Shown: one piece after another, positions 19,901 through 27,300 of the stretch
Layout: each line of letters begins with the position of its first letter
How positions within the stretch are numbered: position 1 is the first letter of the stretch
DNA from: Dolomitihabitans soli
GTDB lineage: Bacteria > Actinomycetota > Actinomycetes > Streptosporangiales > Streptosporangiaceae
Direction: 5' to 3'
Assembly: GCF_022213955.1 (NCBI RefSeq)
Contig: NZ_JAKNTW010000001.1
Location: 868,001-932,000, forward strand
DNA length: 64,000 nt
Position numbers and translations under genes: made by a program
The notes under the pieces: model-generated
The model's database searches: none
Seen by the model: only the letters and a program-made list of their open reading frames with translations
Told to the model about the DNA's origin: nothing

Positions 19901-20158
19901 CTTGCGCGGCACGTGGTAGCCGCGCATCGACCGGTAGCGGGGGAAGGCGTCCTTGAACACCCGGGCCTCGACGTGGTGCACGCCGGGCATGCCGTTGGCG
20001 GTGGGCGGGCCCTCGTAGAAGATCCAGGAGGGACCGGTGGCGGTCTGCTCGACGGAACGCTCGAAGACCTTCCCGTCCTGCCACTTGGCGAGCACCTCGT
20101 GTTCGAGGGCGGGCAGGTCGACCTGAGAGGGGAGCGGGCGGAAATAGGGTGACGACAT
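16988..20158 (-). CDS. ileS: Isoleucyl-tRNA synthetase, IleRS2-like with GXHH signature
   Basis: Charges tRNA-Ile with isoleucine. 1056 residues, the length of the long eukaryote-like bacterial type. The class I HIGH position reads G-V-H-H at residues 59-62 (within ANGMPGVHHVEARVFKD), so the first and third residues of HxGH are swapped. The second motif is KMSKH at 603-607. The CP1 editing region (LLVWTTTPWTLVSNTAVAV), a Cys zinc site (CPTCGEE) and the anticodon-binding end are present. The ATG at 20158 has GGAGGT seven bases upstream; a 35-residue upstream extension would run through the T-box leader and is rejected. Confidence 0.94.
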   Translation of the reverse strand: MSSPYFRPLPSQVDLPALEHEVLAKWQDGKVFERSVEQTATGPSWIFYEGPPTANGMPGVHHVEARVFKDAFPRYRSMRGYHVPRKAGWDCHGLPVEVAVEKELGLSGKPEIEAYGIAEFNARCRESVLRHVDAFEEMTERMGYWVDTSQAYRTMDASYVEAVWWSLKNIWDKELLFRDFRITPYCPRCGTGLSDHELGQPGGYETITSPSVYVKMPITAGPLADLGASLLVWTTTPWTLVSNTAVAVHPEVTYVAARPAGSDEVLVVAEPLLAAVLGEDAERLAGVPGTELEHTTYTRPFELVDIPGAHYVVLADYVTVEDGTGLVHQAPAFGADDLTICKRYGLPVVNPIGPDGRFLAEVPMVGGQFFKDADEDLTEDLRRRGLLFRGGHFDHSYPHCWRCHTALLYYALPSWYIRTTAIKDRMLAENEKTSWFPESIKNGRYGEWLRNNVDWALSRSRYWGTPLPLWICSADESHVTCVGSLAELGRHAGRDLTALDPHRPFVDDVTFDCPTCGEEARRVPDVIDAWYDSGSMPFAQWGAPHVNKEVFEASFPGQFICEATDQTRGWFYSMMAVSTLVFDRSSYENVLCLGLILAEDGRKMSKHLDNVLKPMPLMEQHGADALRWFMACAGSPWAARRVGHGALEEIVRKVLLTYWNTASFFVLYANAESWSPAMLAEAPPYGERPLIDRWALAELHRTVTEVTASMEEYDTARAGRRLAAFLDDLSNWYVRRSRRRFWEGETSAFATLYECLETVTRLMAPVTPFLTDHVWDVLRGPGDPTSVHLTTWPDAEAALLNPALSEQMALVRRLVELGRSARASSGVRTRQPLGRALVGAPGWATLSGELRDLIADELNVQSLEDLSGIGADLVSFTVKPNFRALGKRFGGQTKLVAAAITAADPATVARALRSGEAVTLRAAEVGTVDLGPDDVIITEQPKSGWAVETGAIDTGTGETVALDLTMTDELRRAGLIREVIRLVQDARKSTGLSITDRIDVWWSTSDPDLAGALRTQGRTVADEVLATSLTESVHPGLPTHEDTDLHLTFQLQRATA

Positions 20159-20400
20159 CGGGTGGACCTCCACGCGAAAGCTCGGCTTACCGTGCGTGGA
20201 GGGACGAAGCCGGTCAGGGCTCCGCGGTACCACCCTCCTTGGCCCCCTGCGCGGGTGGCCCACTCTTGGTGCCTGCTGCCGGGTCTAGTCAGCCCGTGGC
20301 GGGCCGTTCTTCCGGCGGCTCCGGGGTGATCTTCCTTCCGAGGGCTCGCCCCGGGCTCACACCATCCCCGGGTCGCTCGTGCGAGGGTGCCTGGAGCTAC
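20159..20400 (-). promoter_or_regulatory. T-box riboswitch leader of ileS (translational type)
   Basis: Read on the minus strand, the conserved T-box AGGGTGGTACCGCG lies at 20236-20223. A stem I base forms between CCGGGG (about 20372-20367) and CCCCGG (20326-20321). The codon ATC (20330-20328) sits just inside the 3' arm, where the specifier of an isoleucine T-box should be. Instead of a terminator, CCTCCACGC (20202-20194) can pair with GCGTGGAGG (20175-20167), which contains the ileS Shine-Dalgarno. Uncharged tRNA-Ile would thus relieve sequestration and raise IleRS. Translational ileS T-boxes are established in Actinobacteria. Confidence 0.92.
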
Positions 20401-20560
20401 TGTCCCCATCGACGCCTTGCAGTGCGCGCGGGCCGTACTCGCTCCCGCGTTCCACACGATAACGCAAGGTGGGGGGCGCTCGCTTCCCGCTTTCCCGGGT
20501 ACGGCTATGAGAAGGACGTGCCTGGTTGTTCCTGGAGGGGTAAATGTCCCGGCGAGTCGT

Positions 20561-20590
20561 TTGCCGTTCTGTTATCGGGCGACCTATGCT
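20561..20590 (+). promoter_or_regulatory. Candidate promoter for the TraR/DksA-type gene
   Basis: TTGCCG (20561-20566) and TATGCT (20585-20590) are 18 bases apart and 40 bases before the ATG at 20631. Housekeeping-sigma-like; inferred by eye only. Confidence 0.4.
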
Positions 20591-20630
20591 CTCGGCACTG
20601 TCGACCTGCTTGAGCAGCTAGGAGGCCGGA

Positions 20631-21038
20631 ATGGCCGCAACCGCACGCGCCGGTAAGAGCACGGCCGTCCAGGCGGAGGAAGCCTGGACTGAGGAGGAGT
20701 TCGCGGCGGTCCGGAGCCGCCTCGACAAGGAGAACGACGAACTCCGCGCCGACATCGCCAGGTCGGAGTCGCAGATAGCCTCGGGTGACATCACCGACGG
20801 GGCGGGCGACGACCAGGCCGACGCCGGCGCCAAGACCTATGAGCGTGAACGCGAAATCGCCCTTACCCTTAACACGCGCGACCTGCTCGCGCAGAACGAG
20901 CGAGCGATCGCCCGGATCGACGCGGGGACCTATGGAGTGTGCGAATCGTGTCACAAGCCGATCGGCAAGGAACGGCTGAAAGCCTTTCCGAGGGCGACAC
21001 TGTGCGTGGCCTGCAAGCAGCGGGAGGAACGCCGCTGA
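20631..21038 (+). CDS. TraR/DksA-family zinc-finger protein
   Basis: 135-residue RNA-polymerase secondary-channel type protein. Residues about 20-90 form an acidic coiled-coil hairpin; residues 102-130 contain the four-Cys zinc finger (CESCHKPI ... CVAC) in the DksA/TraR pattern, with [11 protein letters not shown] between. AGGAGG precedes the ATG. The actinobacterial members are often named DksA-like but are not all proven transcription factors. The gene starts a plus-strand run with lspA and the pseudouridine synthase; its 3' end overlaps the likely lspA start. Confidence 0.85.
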   Translation: MAATARAGKSTAVQAEEAWTEEEFAAVRSRLDKENDELRADIARSESQIASGDITDGAGDDQADAGAKTYEREREIALTLNTRDLLAQNERAIARIDAGTYGVCESCHKPIGKERLKAFPRATLCVACKQREERR

Positions 21039-21691
21039 ACGAGCGGGAGGACGACGGCGGCGCCGGGCGACCCCCGCTCGGCCCGCCAGAGGACACTGCC
21101 TCCACCGGCGGAAACCCTGCCGAGACCCCCGCCGACTCCGCTGCGGGTCCCGCCGACTCCGATTCCGCGCCCGTCGCGGAGGCGCCCCGGGCACGCAGGC
21201 TCGGCATCCTGGCGGCGATCGCCGCCGTGATCTACATCCTCGACCTGATCACCAAGGTCCTCGTCGTCGAGTACCTGGAGGGTCGCGAGCCCGTCCAGCT
21301 CATCGCCGACGTGCTGCAACTCCGCGTCATCCGCAACTCCGGCGCCGCCTTCAGCATCGGCGCGGGCCTGACGCTGCTGCTCACCCTGATCGCCACCGGC
21401 GTGGTGATCGCGATCCTCCGTACGGCACGCAACCTGCGCAGCCTGCCCTGGGCGATCACGCTCGGCCTGCTGCTCGGCGGCGCCTTCGGCAACCTGACCG
21501 ACCGGATCCTGCGCTCTCCGTCGCCGCTGCAGGGCCATGTGGTCGACTTCGTCCAGGTCTTCCCCGCCACCGGGTTCCCCATCTTCAACGTCGCCGACTC
21601 CTCGATCGTCTGCGGCGGCATCCTCGCGGTCTTCCTGGCCTGGCGCGGTTACCAACTCGACGGCACTCGCCAGCACGGAGCGGACAGTTGA
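21002..21691 (+). CDS. lspA: Prolipoprotein signal peptidase LspA
   Basis: Membrane aspartyl protease that removes lipoprotein signal peptides after Lgt acts. Four membrane segments; signature blocks [21 protein letters not shown] and [10 protein letters not shown] carry the two catalytic Asp residues (NLTD and NVAD). An unusual Asp/Pro/Ser/Ala-rich cytoplasmic extension of about 60 residues precedes the first helix. The start is uncertain. GTG 21002, with GAGGG seven bases upstream, is used here. An in-frame CTG at 21035 sits seven bases after GGGAGG and overlaps the previous stop as CTGA. The frame is also open to ATG 20939. The stop overlaps the next gene (TTGA). Confidence 0.9.
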   Translation: MRGLQAAGGTPLNEREDDGGAGRPPLGPPEDTASTGGNPAETPADSAAGPADSDSAPVAEAPRARRLGILAAIAAVIYILDLITKVLVVEYLEGREPVQLIADVLQLRVIRNSGAAFSIGAGLTLLLTLIATGVVIAILRTARNLRSLPWAITLGLLLGGAFGNLTDRILRSPSPLQGHVVDFVQVFPATGFPIFNVADSSIVCGGILAVFLAWRGYQLDGTRQHGADS

Positions 21692-22617
21692 GCGACCAGC
21701 GCAGCCTCGCCGTCCCCGACGGACTGGAGGGGGAGCGCCTCGACGCGGCCCTCTCCCGGCTGTTCGGCTTCTCCCGTACGCGTGCCGCCGAGCTGATCGT
21801 CTCCGGTGACGTCCTGGTCGACGGGGCCTCGGCGGCCAAGTCGGACCGGGTCCACGCGGGCGCCTGGCTGGAGGTCACCCTGCCGCCGCCCGTCTCCGCC
21901 CCTCTCCCGGTCGCCGAGCCCGTCCCCGGCATGAAGATCGTGCACGAGGACGCCGACATCGTGGTGATCAACAAGCCGATCGGCGTCGCCGCCCATCCGA
22001 CCGTCGGCTGGACCGGCCCGACCGTCCTCGGCGGCCTCCTCGGCGCCGGCCACCAGGTGGCCACCAGCGGCGCGGCCGAGCGTCAGGGCATCGTCCACCG
22101 CCTCGACGCCAACACCACCGGCGTGATGGTCGTGGCCAAGAGCGAGGTCGCCTACTCCCGGCTCAAGCGGGCGTTCAAGGAGCGGACCGTCGACAAGCGG
22201 TACCACGCCCTCGTCCAGGGTCACCCCGATCCGCTGCGCGGCACCGTCGACGCCCCCATCGACCGCCATCCCTCGGGCGACGGCCGCTTCGCCGTGGTCG
22301 CCGGCGGCAAGCCGTCGATCACGCACTACGACACGATCGAGGCGTTCCGGGCCGCCTCCCTGCTGGACATCAAGCTCGAAACCGGGCGGACCCATCAGAT
22401 TCGCGTCCACATGTCCGCCCTCCGCCACCCCTGCGTGGGCGACCTCCTCTACGGCGCCGACCCCACCCTCGCCGCCCGGCTGGGCGTGACCCGGCAGTGG
22501 CTGCACGCCGTCTCCCTCGCCTTCGAGCACCCCACCAGCGGCGAACGGGTCTCCTTCAGCACCGACTATCCCCAGGACCTCAGCCAGGCCCTCGACCAGG
22601 TGCGACGCGAGTCCTGA
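21688..22617 (+). CDS. RluD-type 23S rRNA pseudouridine synthase
   Basis: RluA-superfamily enzyme that isomerises uridine in rRNA, probably large-subunit rRNA. 309 residues: an S4 RNA-binding domain at about residues 14-80 ([20 protein letters not shown]) and a catalytic domain with the invariant HRLDANTTG motif, catalytic D140. [12 protein letters not shown] and [10 protein letters not shown] are further family blocks. The start is TTG at 21688, overlapping the lspA stop as TTGA, a junction common in actinobacteria. lspA-rluD adjacency is widely conserved. Confidence 0.93.
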   Translation: MSDQRSLAVPDGLEGERLDAALSRLFGFSRTRAAELIVSGDVLVDGASAAKSDRVHAGAWLEVTLPPPVSAPLPVAEPVPGMKIVHEDADIVVINKPIGVAAHPTVGWTGPTVLGGLLGAGHQVATSGAAERQGIVHRLDANTTGVMVVAKSEVAYSRLKRAFKERTVDKRYHALVQGHPDPLRGTVDAPIDRHPSGDGRFAVVAGGKPSITHYDTIEAFRAASLLDIKLETGRTHQIRVHMSALRHPCVGDLLYGADPTLAARLGVTRQWLHAVSLAFEHPTSGERVSFSTDYPQDLSQALDQVRRES

Positions 22618-22710
22618 CACCCGCGTCTCGGGCGGTACGTCCGCCGCCGCCTGTTTCTCCGTGTGCGAAGAACGCGTTACAGCGGTCTTCCGCCGGGGTT
22701 GGCGGCGTGG

Positions 22711-24171
22711 TCAGGCGCCATCGACGGCCGGCCCCGGGGAGATCTCGCCGGGGGCGTCCTCGTCGTCGGACGGCTCCTCCTCGTCGTCCTCGGGGGGCGG
22801 GGACTGCTGGTCCTGTGTCGGCTTCTCCGTCGGCTTCGCTGTGGGCTTCTTCGGCTTGTCTTCTTCGTCCTTCGGGGTGCGGGTCGGCTCGTTCCGCGGC
22901 TCGTCGCGGTCGGCGGGGCCGTCGGACGTGGCGCTGGGCGTGGGGCTCGGCTGGGTGGGACCGGTCTCCGGTGGGCTGTGCCGTACGTGCTGGTCGGGGG
23001 GCGGTGCGGGGGCGTCGGCCGACATGCCGGGGGAGGGCGTGCCGGTGGCGGACGTCTGGACGATCGCCGGTCCGGCGGGCCCGGCGGGCGGGCGCGCGGA
23101 CAGCCAGGCCATCCCGCCGCTCACCATCCCCACGGTGAGCGTCAGCGCCGTCAGTCCGGCCAGCGCGCCCAGCTTCGCCATGCCTCCGTTCTCCGTGGTC
23201 CTGACCTCGGGGGCGACCGGCGGAGCGGCGGCGGGACGGCGGCCGCCCTCGGGCGAGACGGGTTGCGGCGGGAACGGAGTGGGCGGCGGGTCCGGCGGGG
23301 AACGTCCGGCGGCGAGCGAGATGGGCGTGGTGTTCTGCGGTGACAAGCCCATCACCAGGGCGTTCAGCCCGGCGGCGGTCTCTTCCGCGGTGAGGCGTTC
23401 GGCGGGGTCCTTGCACAGCAGGCCCATGATGATCGGGGTCAGGGCCCCGGCGCGGCTCAGCGGGGCCGGGGCGTCGTGGATGACGGCCGCGAGGGTGGCC
23501 AGGGCGTGGCCGCGCTGGAAGGGGGAGCGGCCCTCGACCGCGAGGTAGAGCGTCACCCCGAGCGACCAGAGATCGGAGGCGCGTACGGCGTCGCCGCCCG
23601 CCGCGCGTTCCGGGGCGATGAACGCAGGGGTGCCGATCAGGGTGCCGGTGCGGGTCACCGAGGCGTCGTCTTCGAGCGTGGCGATGCCGAAGTCGGTGAG
23701 CACCGCACGGCCGTCGTCGGTCAGCAGGACGTTGTCAGGCTTGATGTCGCGGTGCAGCACACCGGCCAGATGGGCGGCCTGCAACGCGGCGAGGATCTGG
23801 ACGCCGATCCCGGCGGCCTCGGCGGGGGAGAGCGGGCCATCCTCCCGCAGGGCGGCTCCCAGCGACCTGGAGGGGACGAGCTGCATCGCGATCCACGGAT
23901 GCCCTCGTTCCTCCAGCACGTCGTAGACGGCGGCGACCCCCGGGTGGCTGACCCGGCCCGCGGCTCTGGCCTCGCGGAACGTGCGTATGTTGAAGATCTC
24001 CCGCTCCGGCCCCGCCATCTCGGGCGGCGGAGTGATCTCCTTGATCGCGATGTCCCGGCCGAGGACCTCGTCGTGGGCGCGCCAGACGGTGCCCATGCCG
24101 CCGCGGCCGATGGGTTCGAGCAACCGGTAGCGCCCGCCGACGACGTGGCCGGGCCCTTCAGAATCGGACAT
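22711..24171 (-). CDS. Membrane Ser/Thr protein kinase (PknB-like)
   Basis: Hanks-type kinase anchored in the membrane. From ATG 24171 it is 486 residues: kinase domain about 12-275 with GRGGMGTVW, catalytic Lys 44, HRDIKPDN (Asp 142) and DFG (160-162), then APE. A Pro-rich juxtamembrane segment follows, then one membrane helix (about 335-358). The extracellular tail of about 130 residues is low in complexity, with Lys/Glu/Pro then an acidic EDDEEEPSDDEDA end. No PASTA or sensor domain is seen. An ATG 33 bases upstream is a less likely start. Closely similar in kinase domain to the next upstream gene, suggesting tandem duplication. The target is unknown. Confidence 0.9.
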   Translation of the reverse strand: MSDSEGPGHVVGGRYRLLEPIGRGGMGTVWRAHDEVLGRDIAIKEITPPPEMAGPEREIFNIRTFREARAAGRVSHPGVAAVYDVLEERGHPWIAMQLVPSRSLGAALREDGPLSPAEAAGIGVQILAALQAAHLAGVLHRDIKPDNVLLTDDGRAVLTDFGIATLEDDASVTRTGTLIGTPAFIAPERAAGGDAVRASDLWSLGVTLYLAVEGRSPFQRGHALATLAAVIHDAPAPLSRAGALTPIIMGLLCKDPAERLTAEETAAGLNALVMGLSPQNTTPISLAAGRSPPDPPPTPFPPQPVSPEGGRRPAAAPPVAPEVRTTENGGMAKLGALAGLTALTLTVGMVSGGMAWLSARPPAGPAGPAIVQTSATGTPSPGMSADAPAPPPDQHVRHSPPETGPTQPSPTPSATSDGPADRDEPRNEPTRTPKDEEDKPKKPTAKPTEKPTQDQQSPPPEDDEEEPSDDEDAPGEISPGPAVDGA

Positions 24172-24342
24172 GACGGACGAGCTACCCAAGAAGCAGTCCG
24201 ACATTCAGTGATTTATCCGGATCTGGTGCCGGGATTTGGACGGTGATGGCTTGGCAGGTGCGCGGCCGGCCGTACGGCAGCCGGACGAGCCGTCGTCGAC
24301 CGCCCTACTGCTGGAGGCGGCGGTCGACGGCGGCCCGGACGG

Positions 24343-27300
24343 TCACTTCGCCGGTTTGAAGGTGTCGGAGAAGCCGTTGAAGAAGCGCAGATCGTCCTTC
24401 CACGTGTCGGCCAGGGTGTGCCAGTAGATCGCGTAACCCATGCCGCCGTCGGTCACGAACCCGCGGTTGATCACTCGCGCCTTGCCCGAACTCATCCGCC
24501 AGGTGAACTCCCAGTCGGCGGCGGACTTCATGTAGTCGACCTTCTCGATCTTGACGCGCTTGTATCCGGGGAAGTTCGGCCTGGACGCGCCTTCCTGCAC
24601 GTACCAGTCCTTCAACGGATCCGGCCCCGGGTTCGCCGTCTGGTCGATCAGCAGATAACTGGCCGCCGTCGCCCCCGGGCCCCTGAACCACACCGAACCC
24701 CCGGCCCGCTTCGACACCTTCCACCCCTTCGGCAGCCCGATGGCGAACCCGTTGTCGTCCTTGTGCAGCCGCCACCCCTCGGGCAGCGCTCCGGCGGGTT
24801 CCGCCGTCTTCGGATCGTCCTTCTCGCCCTTCTCCTCCGTCTTCGGATCCGTCTTCTGGCCGGTTCCGGGGTCGGTCGGGGACTTTCCGTCGTTCTCCGA
24901 AGCTCCGCCGGGGTCACCGGAGTTCCCCGGCTCCGTCGCCTCGCTGGTGGCCTCCGGCATCCCGTCCGGTGAGGTCTCCGACGCGCTGCGCATGCCCAGC
25001 CACCAGGCGACCCCGGCCACCACCAGTACGGCGATCACCACCACGGGCAACGCCTTCCGGATCGACGGCATCCCCGGCCATCGATCCCAGGCTCGCTCGG
25101 GCAGCACCATCCCATCCGGCTCCGCGTCGTGCCGGTCGGCGCCGAAGAACCCCGACTGCCGGGACACGGCCTCCTGCATGATCGTGGCGGTGGGCCGGGA
25201 GACGGGCCGCTCCGCCCGCTGCCGCACGGCAGGCGGTTCAGCCCGTTGCCCGCCACCGGGCCGCTCGGCCTGCTGCCGTACGGCGGACGGCTCGGTCGGC
25301 CGCCGCGAGGTGCGGCCGGGCCCCTGGCCGCCGGAGGCATCCGGTTCCCAGCCCATCGGGAGCCTCGGCTGCTCCCGCCGTACGTCGTCGCGGGCCTTGA
25401 GCCGCGCGGGATTCTGGAGTTGCGCGGTCGGCCGCTCGGGTTCGACCTCTCCAGACGCCCCCACGGCGGTCCGCCCGGCGCCGGGTCGTCCGGCTGCGGG
25501 CTTGTCCTGCTCGGCCCGCACGCTCGCGTCTGCGGGCCCTGCGGCGTGCTCTCTCACCCCGGCTCGTCCGGCCGCGTGCTCGTACGGGTCGCGCCGGGTG
25601 GAGGTGAGCCCCGGCTTGGGCTGCCCGGTCTGGGGCCTGGCCGGCCGGCCAGGGACGTGACCGGGTACGGGGGCGCCGTCCGCGTCGTCCGCGGGCGTCT
25701 CCTGCGTGGGCTCCTGCGTGGGTTTCGGCGGGGTCTTCGGCGCTTCGGTCGCGGCTGACGGGGACGTGGCCGACCGGAGGGCGGGCGGCTCGGTCGCCTC
25801 CGGTGCCGTGTCGGTGGCGCCCTTCTTCGTGGGGCCGTCGCTGACGAGTGTGCCCGTGCCGACGATGGACGCGTCCATGCGGAGAGCCGGTGCGTCCAGG
25901 TCGGGATCGGTCGCGTTCTGGCCGAAGTCGGGAAGGTCCAGTTCGGTCGAGTCCGGGTCCCGGCTCGGCTCGTCCAGGTCCGGATTCGTCGTGTCGGGCT
26001 CGGGGGTGTCCGGGGTCTGCGCAGGGGTGGCCGCCGACCCGGTCGCCGTCTTGGTCGTTCCGGAGCCGCCCGTATCCGCCGCGTCCGATGGTCCCGGGGG
26101 CCGGTCGCCGGCTGCGGAGGCGTCCTCGTCCGATCGGGATCCGGTCTTCTTCGCGGAGGTGGACGCGACGTCCGGTGCGGCATCGGCCTTTCCGAGGTCC
26201 GCTTCGGGGGCGTTCTCGGCGGCTTCCGCGTCGGCCGTGGGCGCCGCCTCGGATCGCGACTCCGCTGCGAGGTCCGTCCCGGTTCCCGGTTCGGACCGCG
26301 TCTCTCCCGTCTGGGGTCGTGCTTTCCCGCCGGTTCCCGGCTCGGCGTCCGTCGCCGCCGGCCGGGGTCGCGGGGTGGGGCCGGTCCTCGCCGGGGCCGC
26401 GGTCCCGTCCTCGGACTCCGCGGCGGTGCCGGGGGCCGGGGAGGACCCGGTCGTGGCCGTCGCGGCGTCCTCCACCGCGGCCTCGTGATCCTCGCCCGCC
26501 ACCGGAGCGCCGTCCGGTCGCGGAGCCTCGCCGCCCCCGGGTACGGCGGCGGCGGCCTGGGCGAGTTTGCCGGTCGGCTCGTCGCCGGCGGGGTCCGGCC
26601 CCGCGGCCGCCTCGTCCGCGGGCTTCTGCTGCGCCGCCTTGCGGGTCCTGGCCTTGGCGGTGGTCGTCTTACGGCCGGCGGGCGCGCCGGCTGGGGCCGG
26701 GGAGGCCGCGTCGCCGGTCTCGGGCGTGGCCGCCTCGGCGGAGGCGGCCGGCTTGCGGCCCTTCGTCTTGGCCGTCGAGCCGGTGGCCGGTTTGGCCTTG
26801 TTGCCGGCAGCGGTTTTGGCCGTGCTGCCGGTGGTGGTCTTGGCCGTCTTGGCCGAGGTGCCGGCAGCCGTCTTCGGGGTGCTTCCGGTGGCCGTCTTGG
26901 CGGTGCTTCCGGTGGCGGGCTCGGCCGTGGTCCCGGTCGCCGGTTCTGAAGTCGTCCCGGTGGCTGGTTCGGCCGGGGTGTCCGTCGGCGGAGTGGCCGG
27001 GGACTCGGTCGTGCTCTCTTCGGCGGTGGCTGCCTTGCCGCCCGTGGCGGCGGGGGACGTCCGGCCGCTCTGCGCCGTGCGGGAGGCGGCCGGCTCGGCG
27101 TCGCCGGACGTGTCCGACGGGGCGGCCTCGCCGTCGCCGGACGTGCGCGCCGTGGCCTTCGGTGCGGCCGGCTTGCGGGTCCTGGACTTGGCCGGGGGAC
27201 CGGTCGCGCCGGACGTGGACTTGGCCGCGTCGGGCGTTTCGGGGTCACCGGCGGCGGCTGGTACCGCGTCCCCGGCGGTGGGGGTCTCGGGGTCACCGGG

